Positions 18,030-27,329 are shown, counted from the stretch's first letter. The stretch: 37,337 nucleotides of DNA from Mediterranea sp. (in: CFB group bacteria) (GCA_031258135.1 JAIRNG010000095.1:1-37337), one strand, 5' to 3'. The notes: generated by a model from the sequence alone, not told the origin. Program-made: numbers and translations.

Positions 18030-21000
18030 TTAAAACTCCACATTCACACCGAATACAATCTGACGGCGTAATCCTTCGGGATCAAAGTCTTTCATGAATT
18101 TACTTTTGTTTTTAAACCAGAGGTTACTGCCTGTTGCATATAAGCGCAGTTTCTTCAATCCTGTTTTTCCAGCCATTTGCTTCGGGAATGTATATCCCAA
18201 TGTGATATTCTTGATGCGGAAAAAAGAACGGTCTACATACGAGTATGCCAGGTATCCATGATATTGATAAAACTCAAGATTGGCGTTCGGCCGGGGAAAA
18301 TCGTTCGTTTCCTTTTCGGGTGTCCAGTAGTTGAAGGTAGTGTACCGGCCACCGGTTTTCGGATCGTAATCGCTCAACGGATTTTCGCCCCAATGCCCCC
18401 AACGTAAAAATGCGTAAATACTCAGATCGAAATTCTTATAGCTAAACGTATTATTCAGCCCTGCAAACCATTCCGGAGACTGGGAGCCCAGATAGCCGTT
18501 TTCATCTTCCGCATCGATAATGTTGTCGCCATTGAGGTCTTTCACCTTGATCAATCCCGGCTCAAAGGGTATGGTTTTGCCTGCATCCTGAAAGTAAGCG
18601 GCCGCCCCGGCCGCTTCAGAGGTTTGCCATATCCCGCTCAATGCATACCCCCGGTAAGAATTGATCGGGCGTCCCAACAACAACGATTTGCTGTACGGAT
18701 ACTGGGAATGTAAGATGTCTTCCCCGTCAATCAGGCCGGTGATCTTTTCTTTATTAGCGGTGAAGGTCAGCGTCGTATTCCAGGTGAAATCCCTGTTACT
18801 GATGTTCAGGCTGTTGATTTCCACTTCAAGTCCACGGTTGCGGGTCTTACCGATGTTCTGATACATGGAGAATACGGCCAGATCGGTACGTCCTTTATCT
18901 GTCGGGACTCCCTGTCCCATCATATTAGGCAATGTGCGCAGGAGAAGCAAGTCGGAGGTCTTCGAGTCATAGTAATCAATGGTTGCCGACAAACGTCCGC
19001 CCAACACGGAAATATCCAAACCTGCGTCAATCTGGCTCGTTTTCTCCCAACCAAGATTCACGTTACCCAATGTTTGCTTAAACACATACCAAAGTACCGG
19101 ACTGTCCCGGAAAGCTAATCCTGAGTTATTGAACGATACTACCCCATTTTGTGTGCCATAAGGATTGATGGCCGAGTTACCGGTGGTTCCGTAGCTTACA
19201 CGCAGTTTCAGGTTGTCCAGGAAAGTCAATGGTTTCATAAATTCCTCTTCGGAAATACGCCAACCCAAAGCCAGCGATGGAAACGAGTCCCATTTATCGC
19301 TAAGGCGTGATGCGCCATCCCAGCGCATGGAACCGGTCAGCAAATAACGTTCCCTGTATGAATAGTTGAAGCGTCCGGCATACGAGAAGGACTGGTACTG
19401 TACGTAATCGGAAGTAGCACCGATCGTCGCATTACTCTGAAGCGCCCACCAGAGTTGGCTTCCCACGATCTGATCCGTCCCGCTTCCTGCAAGCGTTTCC
19501 TTTATGCTTTTCACCCACGAGGTTAAACCTGTGACGCCGAAACTATGGTCGCCTATCGTTTTCTGATAGGTCGCCACATTATCCCAATTCAAAAAACGGG
19601 TGTTCGTATTGGTCAGGCTCGATGACGAAACGCCTGCCTGCTGGCGGTCGGTTGTGATTCTATCCGAATATGTACCGACACGTTGGAACTCGAAGTTAGC
19701 CGACAGGCCCGTTCTCAACGACAAGCCCGCAACAGGAGTAAGATTTATAAACCCGTTGGCCATAACGTTTGTCCCCTGGCTTTCGTTGGCCTTGGAATAG
19801 GTGTACGTTCCGTTCACCAGCGGATTGATATACTCGCTTTCGCCCAGCGGATAACGGATTACGTTGCCGGATTCATCGTATGCCTGCCCTAATTCAACGC
19901 CGCTTCCTACACGTATCCCTCCGCCGGCCGACAGTCCTTCGTACGGACTGTTATGCCTTACGTTATGGGTGAGCTGGGTAACCATGCCGGCCGTGATCCA
20001 GTCGTGTACCTTATGATCGATATTGGCGCGCAGGGTATATCGTTCCGACTTACCTTTTTTATAATGGGACTTGTTGCCGTAATATCCCACCGACATACGG
20101 GCGGTTGTCCGGTCATTTCCACCGGTAGCCGTGACGTTGTGGCTGTTGAAAAAGCTGTCCTGCATGGTCAGGTCGTCGAAGTTGATCCATTGATTGTTCT
20201 GATAAGCCTCCCAGGCGACATTCGTCCCGAACAATACGCGGTCGTCGGAAGAAGAATTCCAGGACCCTGTTGTCCGGTAAGCCTCCCGGCGTGCGTTCAA
20301 CCAGCTATCTCCTTTCCGGTAATCCGGATGTTGAGGCAGGTATTCAACACCTGCAAAACCATTATATGAAATGGCCATTTTTCCGGCTTCTCCTTTTTTT
20401 GTGGTAATAATGATCACCCCGTTCGCTCCCTGGTAACCGTAGATAGCGGTCGACGAAGCATCTTTGAGCGCCTCAATCGATTCAATATCATTGGGGTTGA
20501 TATCGCTATATGAACCTCCCTGTACACCGTCAATAATAAATAACGGTTCATTGGTTCCGCTGATCGACCGGTTACCACGGATACGGATCGTCGTCTCCCT
20601 GGGGTCGACATTTTCGGCAATGTCCAGCCCGGCAATACGTCCGCCGAGCGAAGTGATAGCGTTGATTGACGGCGCAGCCATCACCACTTCCGACTTGACC
20701 GAAGAGACAGACCCGGTCAGGTCACGCTTGCGTACCGTGCCATAACCGATCACGACCACTTCGTCCAACCCTGCTACATCTTCCTGAAGTACGATGTTGA
20801 CGATTGTCCGGTTGTTCAATCCGACTTCCAGTGTCCGGTATCCTATAAAAGATACAACCAGCGTGGCGTCAGGCCCTGCCTGTATCGTGAACGATCCATC
20901 CACACCGGAAATCGTGCCGGTATTAGTTCCCTTCACCGTAACCGATGCGCCCGGAAGCGGATCTGTTGCATCGGTAATAACTCCTGTTACCTGACGTGTT

Positions 21001-21092
21001 TGCGCCCAGACATTCGTCGTCAGAAACATTGCGAACAAGAAGCCGGGAACGAACAAGGCTTTTGTTCTTCGTGTCGTGTCAATTTGCTTCAT
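18030..21092 (-). CDS. SusC-family TonB-dependent outer-membrane transporter (third pair)
   Basis: A 1020-residue importer. Seen: signal peptide (about 1-31, ending NVWAQ), carboxypeptidase-D-regulatory-like domain with FIGYRTLEVGL (about 35-105), TonB box DEVVVIGYG followed by VRKRDLTGSVSSV, plug domain with ALKDASSTAIYGYQGANG and ITTKKGEAG, then a beta-barrel ending in VFGVNVEF. Length is ordinary. It follows the OsmC-like lipoprotein gene after a 299-bp space that carries a hairpin repeat and a possible leader frame, and is followed by its SusD partner. Neither pair in this string has a glycosidase or regulator next to it, so the ligand need not be a glycan. Confidence 0.95.
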   Translation of the reverse strand: MKQIDTTRRTKALFVPGFLFAMFLTTNVWAQTRQVTGVITDATDPLPGASVTVKGTNTGTISGVDGSFTIQAGPDATLVVSFIGYRTLEVGLNNRTIVNIVLQEDVAGLDEVVVIGYGTVRKRDLTGSVSSVKSEVVMAAPSINAITSLGGRIAGLDIAENVDPRETTIRIRGNRSISGTNEPLFIIDGVQGGSYSDINPNDIESIEALKDASSTAIYGYQGANGVIIITTKKGEAGKMAISYNGFAGVEYLPQHPDYRKGDSWLNARREAYRTTGSWNSSSDDRVLFGTNVAWEAYQNNQWINFDDLTMQDSFFNSHNVTATGGNDRTTARMSVGYYGNKSHYKKGKSERYTLRANIDHKVHDWITAGMVTQLTHNVRHNSPYEGLSAGGGIRVGSGVELGQAYDESGNVIRYPLGESEYINPLVNGTYTYSKANESQGTNVMANGFINLTPVAGLSLRTGLSANFEFQRVGTYSDRITTDRQQAGVSSSSLTNTNTRFLNWDNVATYQKTIGDHSFGVTGLTSWVKSIKETLAGSGTDQIVGSQLWWALQSNATIGATSDYVQYQSFSYAGRFNYSYRERYLLTGSMRWDGASRLSDKWDSFPSLALGWRISEEEFMKPLTFLDNLKLRVSYGTTGNSAINPYGTQNGVVSFNNSGLAFRDSPVLWYVFKQTLGNVNLGWEKTSQIDAGLDISVLGGRLSATIDYYDSKTSDLLLLRTLPNMMGQGVPTDKGRTDLAVFSMYQNIGKTRNRGLEVEINSLNISNRDFTWNTTLTFTANKEKITGLIDGEDILHSQYPYSKSLLLGRPINSYRGYALSGIWQTSEAAGAAAYFQDAGKTIPFEPGLIKVKDLNGDNIIDAEDENGYLGSQSPEWFAGLNNTFSYKNFDLSIYAFLRWGHWGENPLSDYDPKTGGRYTTFNYWTPEKETNDFPRPNANLEFYQYHGYLAYSYVDRSFFRIKNITLGYTFPKQMAGKTGLKKLRLYATGSNLWFKNKSKFMKDFDPEGLRRQIVFGVNVEF

Positions 21093-21171
21093 GAAATATA
21101 ATTTAAATGGTTAATAATAGTCCATAACAGTATGCTATCATTCGTATGACGTAAATTTCTTTTAGATGTAA

Positions 21172-21225
21172 TCAGTTGAAACAAAAAAATAAAAACCCGC
21201 TTCTTCTTTTCCTCAAAAGCGCCAT
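21172..21225 (-). CDS. Possible 17-residue leader peptide upstream of the distal susC
   Basis: An ATG at 21225 opens a frame of 17 codons reading MALLRKRRSGFLFFCFN. Just upstream CTATTTTG (21242-21249, minus strand) resembles a -7 box with one mismatch, without a clear -33 box. Within the frame CTTTT-GAGG-AAAAG can pair and a long T-rich run follows, resembling an attenuator. The basic run RKRR could act as a sensor of charged tRNA-Arg/Lys. Evidence is weak: no database support and no clean alternative structure was found. Confidence 0.22.
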   Translation of the reverse strand: MALLRKRRSGFLFFCFN

Positions 21226-21294
21226 CCGCAACAGGACGGTGCAAAATAGATGTTGAAAACGCTCTCCGGAAGCCGGAAAACAGGCGGATCAACA

Positions 21295-21373
21295 TTGAAA
21301 CGCGGATTTCCGCAGATTTCCGCAGATTATAGAAATAAAAATCTGCGTTAATCTGCGGAAATCCGCGTTTCAA
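21295..21373. repeat. Palindromic REP-like element between genes
   Basis: The 23 bases at 21295-21317 are the exact reverse complement of 21351-21373, and an inner CGCAGATT / AATCTGCG pair extends the fold. It is built from repeated GCAGATT and CGGATT words. Its outer end lies 18 bp after the lipoprotein stop codon, so the folded RNA would protect the 3' end of the upstream message or separate it from the distal susCD. Confidence 0.75.
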
Positions 21374-21391
21374 ATAACCGTCAACCGATCT

Positions 21392-22648
21392 CTAATCCTT
21401 GTAATGATAATAATACTGCGGATGGACGCGATACTTATCCGGATCGCCGCCGCGCACAATACGTCCTTTTATTTCCTGTTCGGAAAGGAACAGGTTATAA
21501 ATAGGGCAAACGGCTTCTACCGCGTTGCGCAAGGCCACAATGTCATCGTATGAATGTGGAGAGCGTATGTGCACGGTGTAATGGATATGATGAGGATAAG
21601 GCGGAATATCTTCAAATTCCGGACGACCGGCGCGCGGATCGTATATGGCTTCGGCGCTGACATACAGGGTGTCGAGTACGATCTGACGCGAAGCCGCCTG
21701 TATTTCGGTTATATGCGTAATGCAACTCGTGAGTGCGCCGAGCTGATGTTCCAGGGAACTCGGGCCGAGGTCGTTACCCGCGAACACCGGCAGGTTGTCG
21801 TGAATGAAGTTGAAATGACGGATATGCACTTTGCGCGCTCCCGAAGCCGGATCGAGTTCAACATGGAGATAGTCGGGCTGGGGTTCGCGCGTATTGCCGA
21901 GAAGTAAATCCGTCGCATCGGGCTGGCCGTTACGTGCTGAGCGGCGGTTCTCTCTCCAGCGCAAGGCCTCCCGTTTGTACCTGAGGTATTCGCGCAATCC
22001 GGGTTGGTAGGGCGGCTCGAAAGTCAGGTTTTTCGGCGTTTGCGCATAGTCGATGTCGCCTTCCACGGTCTGCCCCACCGAGGCGATGTTGAAAGCGGGA
22101 GAATGTTGTTCAGTCAGGATGCGCAATTCTTCCAGCTGTTCGTCGGTCGCCGGCGACTTCACATAAATCGTGTAAAGCAGGTTATGCGGATAGACGATGC
22201 GCTTTTCCGGCCGGACCGAATCGGGACGGCTGGCAATCGACACGCCAAGCGAATCTATGCGTACGCCTTTGAGGGCCGCCTGACTCAGATAGGTATCGGC
22301 CAGGTCGCTTGCAATGGCTGTCAGCGACGATTCGGGAGAGCCGGGGCCGAGGCTGTAACCGGCAAAGGAGTAGTCGCTATCGCTGATGATCTGATGATGA
22401 CGAATGCGGATGCGGCGCACGCCCGAACGTTGTTCGGCTGTTGTGCGGACTTCCAGCCGAATGGGTTGAATCTGGTCGCTCGGCGTTTTCTCAAGAGTTT
22501 TAAGCGCAGCCAAACGGCGTTTCTGAAAACCGGGAAGCGTCGGTTGACCATCGTCGTTGGAACGGTTGCAGGATGCAAGAACAAACAGCAGCAGACCGGT
22601 AAATAACAAACGGCCGGCTGAAACGGATAATTTACTTAACTTTTTCAT
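21392..22648 (-). CDS. Lipoprotein with two OsmC-like domains, first one lacking both catalytic cysteines
   Basis: A 418-residue lipoprotein, signal ending LASC with Cys27, so it is anchored in the envelope. Two copies of an OsmC/Ohr-like fold are seen, about 64-200 and 259-400. Both hold FAG-x2-LGP-x-S-x-E, then a long helix and a late V/I-x-G-x-I strand. In copy two the helix carries Cys309 (GALTSCITH) and the later helix Cys381 (EAVCPIYNL), matching peroxidatic and resolving cysteines of OsmC, spaced 72 residues. In copy one these are Asp115 and Ser183. OsmC proteins are usually single-domain, dimeric and cytoplasmic thiol peroxidases of about 140 residues; a fused, exported, half-inactive version may mimic the dimer in one chain. 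It sits between two SusCD pairs on the same strand. Domain assignment rests on motif reading, so peroxidase activity is an inference. Confidence 0.72.
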   Translation of the reverse strand: MKKLSKLSVSAGRLLFTGLLLFVLASCNRSNDDGQPTLPGFQKRRLAALKTLEKTPSDQIQPIRLEVRTTAEQRSGVRRIRIRHHQIISDSDYSFAGYSLGPGSPESSLTAIASDLADTYLSQAALKGVRIDSLGVSIASRPDSVRPEKRIVYPHNLLYTIYVKSPATDEQLEELRILTEQHSPAFNIASVGQTVEGDIDYAQTPKNLTFEPPYQPGLREYLRYKREALRWRENRRSARNGQPDATDLLLGNTREPQPDYLHVELDPASGARKVHIRHFNFIHDNLPVFAGNDLGPSSLEHQLGALTSCITHITEIQAASRQIVLDTLYVSAEAIYDPRAGRPEFEDIPPYPHHIHYTVHIRSPHSYDDIVALRNAVEAVCPIYNLFLSEQEIKGRIVRGGDPDKYRVHPQYYYHYKD

Positions 22649-22682
22649 TGTGAATGTTTATTGGATTGATAATTATGCTAAT

Positions 22683-22818
22683 CAGGAGTCAGGAGTTAAA
22701 GGAGTTAGCGCTTTGCGCAGGAGTTAAAGCTCAGATACCATCCGGGCTAAGGTGCGAAGCGCCTGATAACTTCTTAACTCCTGACTCCTGCGCGAAGCGC
22801 TAACTCCTTTAACTCCTG
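22683..22818. repeat. Nested inverted repeats with competing pairings between susD and the OsmC-like gene
   Basis: The 34 bases at 22690-22723 are the reverse complement of 22785-22818 with one mismatch. In addition 22683-22699 is the exact reverse complement of 22774-22790, and the two pairings overlap, so they exclude each other. The elements are made of repeated GGAGTTA and CAGGAGT words. The outer arm ends one base before the susD stop codon. Confidence 0.7.
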
Positions 22819-24177
22819 TCAGTAGTCTGTATTCTGATCCAGATTCGCGTCAGTCTGGACGTCGTTGTAAGGGAATGGAAAAATCCATTTATTCCTGTCG
22901 GTAACCCCCAATACCTCTCCGGCGCGTTCCGTCCTGACCAGATCGAACCAGCGGTGAGCCTCAAAAGCCAGTTCCACGCGACGCTCGTTTTCAATATCGA
23001 GGATGACCTGCTCGATCGTCGCAGCAGCGCTCGGTTCCGTTTCCGCTCTTATTCTTACGGCATTCAGGTCGTTAAGCGCACCGGTCAGATCGGGATTCGA
23101 CTTTTTCGCCCTTGCTTCGGCGCGGATCAGATACTGTTCGGCGATGCGGAAAAGATAGGTGGGATTGTCGTTATTCGGCCTCCAGTACAACAGTTGGACG
23201 TAATAGTCGAGTTTGGTGTCGGTCGAGACATCTTTCACCAATTTGGAACGTTTTCCTCCCGCTTCCGAATGTAATAAATTGTATAAGGCGCGCGAGGGAG
23301 CGAGGGTGTTCCGGTAATCGTCGGACGACCATACGGAAAAGTAGTTGCTTTTATCCGAGGTGCTGAACGCCAGTTCCCATACGGATTCTTTCGTATTTTT
23401 TCCGGCAAGTATATTCTCCCAGCTCACCAGCTCAAAATTAGGGCTTCCGATAACTCTTCCGGCATATTCTTCCGCTTTGTCCCATTGTTTAAGATAAAGA
23501 TAGACCCTGGCCTTGAAAGCATAGATGGCGTAAATGTTCACCCTGTTGCGGTCGAAATCCGGACCGGCATACGCGTCCGCCCTGTCCAGATCACTCAATA
23601 CATGCGCATAGACTTCCTGTTGAGGGCTTTGTTTTACGTCGGAAGCCGACGAAGGGTTGACGGTGGGCGTCGTTACAATCGGAATATTGCCCCATGCGCG
23701 CGCCAGGTCGAAATGCACCAGCGCCCGAATCGTATACGCTTCGCTTAGCCATTGGTTTCTGGTCTTTTCCGATAATCCGGCGAGGTCTAATTGGGGTATT
23801 TTATCGATCACCTGATTGGCCCTGTTCACCACCTGATTCATGACATTCCATGAATCGTTCAGCGTCCGGTTATCGGGGCGGTACGTATGGGTTACGAAGG
23901 TATGATAATGATTCTGCGTCCCTACCCAGATGTGATCGCCGCCCGACAGGTTGGCCGCCGACTGGAAACCGTCGCCGCCATAATATTCCCCGTGCTGCAA
24001 TCCGCTGTATATCCCCAGTACGGCCGTTTCGGCCGATTGGGCATCGGTGATTGCAAATGCGTCCGAAATGTATTGGGGAGATTCCGGGTTCAGGAAATAA
24101 TCCGTGCATGAGGTGAGCAGCAAGAGGAATGACAAGCCGAAGCCCAGTGTTCTTTCCTTTAATATATATTGTTTCAT
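22819..24177 (-). CDS. SusD/RagB-family outer-membrane lipoprotein (second pair, proximal)
   Basis: A 452-residue SusD-type lipoprotein. The signal ends LLTSC with Cys24, followed by TDYF. Motifs: SEAYTIRALVHFDLARAWGNIPIV (early helix), RIAEQYLIRAEARAKK, NERRVELAFEAHRWFDLVRT and the ending WIFPFPYNDVQTDANLDQN. Shorter than usual but complete. The frame is open to 24255, inside susC, but the signal peptide begins at the ATG at 24177 (or 24183 two codons earlier), giving a gap of about 16 bp from susC. The next gene downstream is the OsmC-like lipoprotein. Confidence 0.94.
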   Translation of the reverse strand: MKQYILKERTLGFGLSFLLLLTSCTDYFLNPESPQYISDAFAITDAQSAETAVLGIYSGLQHGEYYGGDGFQSAANLSGGDHIWVGTQNHYHTFVTHTYRPDNRTLNDSWNVMNQVVNRANQVIDKIPQLDLAGLSEKTRNQWLSEAYTIRALVHFDLARAWGNIPIVTTPTVNPSSASDVKQSPQQEVYAHVLSDLDRADAYAGPDFDRNRVNIYAIYAFKARVYLYLKQWDKAEEYAGRVIGSPNFELVSWENILAGKNTKESVWELAFSTSDKSNYFSVWSSDDYRNTLAPSRALYNLLHSEAGGKRSKLVKDVSTDTKLDYYVQLLYWRPNNDNPTYLFRIAEQYLIRAEARAKKSNPDLTGALNDLNAVRIRAETEPSAAATIEQVILDIENERRVELAFEAHRWFDLVRTERAGEVLGVTDRNKWIFPFPYNDVQTDANLDQNTDY

Positions 24178-24193
24178 GATCATATTGTTTTTT

Positions 24194-27100
24194 TTAATAA
24201 GTGACATTAAAACCAAATACGATGGTCCTCGGATGGGGAGGCGTTGAAAAATCAAGTCCCTGGACGGTTCCGACCCCTGAGTTATAATCGCCGGCTACAT
24301 TGACTTCCGGGTCTGCACCGGAGTATTCCGTAAATGTCAGCAGGTTGGTGGCGTTCACATACACTCTGAGTTGGTTCAGTCCGGCTTTGGCCAGTATATT
24401 TTTCGGCAAATGCCAGGACAGTGAAACGTTTCTGAGCCGGATATAGGAAGCGTCTTCGAGAAAGCGGCTGCTTTCGTAGTTGTGATTGAAACTTCCGTCG
24501 GGATTCTGCACGTTGGTGATGCGCGGGATATCCGTCCGGTCGCCCGGATTCTGCCATCGCCGCATCATGCTTGCCTGTAAGGACCATTGCGTTCCCCGGT
24601 TGCCGGCATGTTCCTGGAAGTAGCGGTTCATATTGAAAACCTCATTCCCGTATGAAAAGTTAAAGAGGAACGACAGCTCAACCTGTTTATACCTCAGTGA
24701 GTTATATAATCCTCCTGTCAGTTTGGGCCAGATATCGCCCACGATCCGGCGGTCGTCCGTCGTGATCTTGCCGTCGCCGGTACGGGAGTCGTCATACACC
24801 GCGTTTCCTGTTTGCGGGTCGACGTAGAGTTGTTTGTACAGCCAGAACGAGTACATCGGGTAACCTTCTTCGAGCCTTACCCAGTCGCGGTTGTATTGCG
24901 TGAATGACGACGGCAGTTTTTCAATCCTGTTTACGTTTCTGAACAGGTTTAACGAGGTGTTCCAGCCCAACTTTCCGGTTTTGATGTTTTCCGAGCCGAT
25001 CTCTATCTCAAACCCTTTGTTGCTCATTTCACCGATGTTGCCGAAGGTGGAACCGAATCCCGTCTTTGCCGGTACGGGAACGTTCAGCAGCAGGTCGGTG
25101 GTGTATTTATTATAGTAGTTGAACTTGAAATTCAGCCTGTTGTTCAGGAATGAGGATTCGACGCCGAGATTGATCTGGCGGGTGGTTTCCCATTTCAGGC
25201 CGGGGTTGGCCAGTTGGTAGGGAGCCGTTCCGGCCTTGTCTAAATAGTTGTTTCCGCCGGCCCATAATCCCAGCGCTGCAAAATCGGCGATATCCTGATT
25301 GCCTGTCCATCCGATGCTTGCTATCAGTTTCAGTTCCGACACGGCCGGAAGATTGTTTTTAATGAACTTTTCCTGTCCGATGCGCCAGGATGCGCCGAAA
25401 GAAGGAAAGTAACCCCACCGGTTGCTCTCTCCGAACCTTGAAGAAGCGTCCGCCCTGAAATTCACATCGACGCTGTATTTGTCGTCGTAGCTGTAATTCG
25501 CCCGTCCGAACCAGGAGATCAGGCCGGAGGGTATTTTCCCCGTATTCGTTCCTGTGGTGACGGCCGCAGAAGATATGGACGAAAATGCGATGCTGGGGAA
25601 ATTCGTGCCGGTCAGGCGGCTTCTTCCGAAGACATTGTGTTGCAATGTGTTCCCTGCAAACAGAGAGATGAAGTGCTTGCCGCGCGAAGCCAGGTAGGAA
25701 AGCAATTGTTCGGCCGTCCACAACTGATTGGACGTGAAGGATTCCGTTGCCGATCCATCGGTCGATTTTCCTTCGTTCAGGTTCGCATTGTAATACACGT
25801 TCTCCTTGTAATCACTGTTGTCAAGGCTCCAGGACGATTTGAAAGAGAGGTTCTTTATGATTTCCCAGGCCAGGTAGACATTCCCGATGAGATGGCCGCC
25901 TTGTGTGTGATGATTGTTGTTTTCTATCAGCACATAAGGATTGTTGAACCGTTCCGAACGGTTATACGCGCCGTCTTCCGTGAAGATGGGAGTCAGTGTG
26001 GGCGTGTGCAGACCGGTATTGAGTATTCCTCCCGTATCGCCTGCACGGCACAGGCTGCGCAGGGTTACGGCATACGAAGCGCTGGTTCCTATCTTCACTT
26101 TCGGGGTCAGATCATGGTCGAGGTTGATCCGGAATCCATACCTCCGGAAATCCTGCAATTTAATAATGGCTTCCTGGCTTGTATATTCGCCCGACAGATA
26201 GAAGCGGGTTTTGTCGTCGCCGCCGGAAACCGACAGATTGTACGTCTGCTGAAGGGCTGTGCGGAACAGGACGTGCAAACGGTCGTAAGTGCCCTGCTCT
26301 TCGGGAGCGCCCAGGCCGGGTTCATTGTTTACGACTTCGTTTTTGGGACGGAAAGGACGTGTTTCGTAGGGCTCTCCGTCGTTCACCCAGGCCTCGTTGA
26401 TCACCAGCGCATGTTCCGGCCCGGTGGCCAGCTTCCACAGCTTGTCGTAATGTCCGAACCCGGCTTCCGCATTGAAATTGACCGTGGTTTTCCGTGCCGA
26501 ACCCCGTTTGGTGGTGATAAGGATCACACCGTTGGAACCCCGCGAACCATAGATGGCCGTAGCGTTGGCGTCTTTCAGGATCTCTACTTTTTCAATATCG
26601 GCGGGGTTGAGGTCGGCAAGCGCATTGGTGGTCTGTCCGCCGGAAGCAATGCCCTGCAAGGTTTTGTTGTTGATGAACACCCCGTCCACCACATAGAGCG
26701 GGTCGTTGCTCGCATTGATCGAGGTCGTGCCCCTGAGCCTTACCAACACGGCCGAACCGGGCGCTCCGCTGGTGGACGAAACGAGCAGGCCGCCTGCCTG
26801 CCCCTGCAGCTTTTCGGTAAGGCTGCCGGCGGCGACAGGCGTAAGTTGCTGCCGGTCAACCTGGGATATGGCGCTGGCCGTTGCGTTCCGCTTGGTCTGC
26901 GTATAGCCGATAACGACAACCTCATCCAGCAGCGTGGACGTTCTCAGCCTGACGGTCAGGGGTTCCGCATATTCATATACGTCTACTTCCTCCGTATGGT
27001 ATCCCACATAACTGAATTTCAATCCGGCGGGAAGCGAACTGACCGTCAGGGAAAACCGCCCGTCCACGTCCGTTATTGTTCCGGTTCCGGCGCCGGAAAC

Positions 27101-27241
27101 AGAGACCCCTACCCCGATGAGGAGTTCGCCCGTTTGCCTGTCTGCCACTTTTCCCTCGATCGTTACGTTTTCACTTTGTGCGAAACCGTGAAGGGGGAAG
27201 AGAATAACTGCCAATAAAAATAAATGTACTCTCTTTATCAT
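24194..27241 (-). CDS. SusC-family TonB-dependent outer-membrane transporter (second pair, behind the attenuator)
   Basis: A 1015-residue importer and first structural gene of the minus-strand string. Seen: signal peptide (about 1-21, ending LHGFAQ), carboxypeptidase-D-regulatory-like domain (about 27-100, ending in SYVGYHTEEV), TonB box LDEVVVIGYTQTKR, plug domain with EILKDANATAIYGSRGSNG and ITTKRGSARK, and a beta-barrel ending in VFGFNVTY. Its 5' leader of about 200 nt contains a leader peptide and an intrinsic terminator with an alternative fold, which is unusual for a susC gene; most are controlled by HTCS, ECF-sigma/anti-sigma or SusR-type regulators, none of which is nearby. A 526-codon frame on the opposite strand is a coding shadow. 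Confidence 0.95.
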   Translation of the reverse strand: MIKRVHLFLLAVILFPLHGFAQSENVTIEGKVADRQTGELLIGVGVSVSGAGTGTITDVDGRFSLTVSSLPAGLKFSYVGYHTEEVDVYEYAEPLTVRLRTSTLLDEVVVIGYTQTKRNATASAISQVDRQQLTPVAAGSLTEKLQGQAGGLLVSSTSGAPGSAVLVRLRGTTSINASNDPLYVVDGVFINNKTLQGIASGGQTTNALADLNPADIEKVEILKDANATAIYGSRGSNGVILITTKRGSARKTTVNFNAEAGFGHYDKLWKLATGPEHALVINEAWVNDGEPYETRPFRPKNEVVNNEPGLGAPEEQGTYDRLHVLFRTALQQTYNLSVSGGDDKTRFYLSGEYTSQEAIIKLQDFRRYGFRINLDHDLTPKVKIGTSASYAVTLRSLCRAGDTGGILNTGLHTPTLTPIFTEDGAYNRSERFNNPYVLIENNNHHTQGGHLIGNVYLAWEIIKNLSFKSSWSLDNSDYKENVYYNANLNEGKSTDGSATESFTSNQLWTAEQLLSYLASRGKHFISLFAGNTLQHNVFGRSRLTGTNFPSIAFSSISSAAVTTGTNTGKIPSGLISWFGRANYSYDDKYSVDVNFRADASSRFGESNRWGYFPSFGASWRIGQEKFIKNNLPAVSELKLIASIGWTGNQDIADFAALGLWAGGNNYLDKAGTAPYQLANPGLKWETTRQINLGVESSFLNNRLNFKFNYYNKYTTDLLLNVPVPAKTGFGSTFGNIGEMSNKGFEIEIGSENIKTGKLGWNTSLNLFRNVNRIEKLPSSFTQYNRDWVRLEEGYPMYSFWLYKQLYVDPQTGNAVYDDSRTGDGKITTDDRRIVGDIWPKLTGGLYNSLRYKQVELSFLFNFSYGNEVFNMNRYFQEHAGNRGTQWSLQASMMRRWQNPGDRTDIPRITNVQNPDGSFNHNYESSRFLEDASYIRLRNVSLSWHLPKNILAKAGLNQLRVYVNATNLLTFTEYSGADPEVNVAGDYNSGVGTVQGLDFSTPPHPRTIVFGFNVTY

Positions 27242-27296
27242 GATTTTATCTGTTTAAAACCAAGCATCCGCAGATGCTCTTTAATGTTGTTACGAC

Positions 27297-27329
27297 AAAA
27301 AAAAACCGCCCGGAAGGGTTCCGGACAGT
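27297..27329 (-). terminator. Intrinsic terminator (attenuator) in the susC leader
   Basis: Read on the minus strand, 27329-27319 pairs with 27315-27305 as an 11-bp stem (two G-U pairs) around a CCC loop, and is followed immediately by nine T (27305-27297). This is a strong rho-independent terminator, yet it lies 55 nt upstream of the susC start codon and downstream of the promoter, so it would stop transcription before the genes. Confidence 0.82.

Noticed and set aside
21089..21373. A 94-codon minus-strand frame upstream of the distal susC
   Set aside because: Much of it is the translation of the REP-like palindrome; no domain, and its end overlaps the susC start.
25637..27217. A 526-codon open frame on the plus strand
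   Set aside because: It lies wholly antisense to a susC gene whose protein has all family motifs; its translation shows no domain and is a codon-bias shadow.
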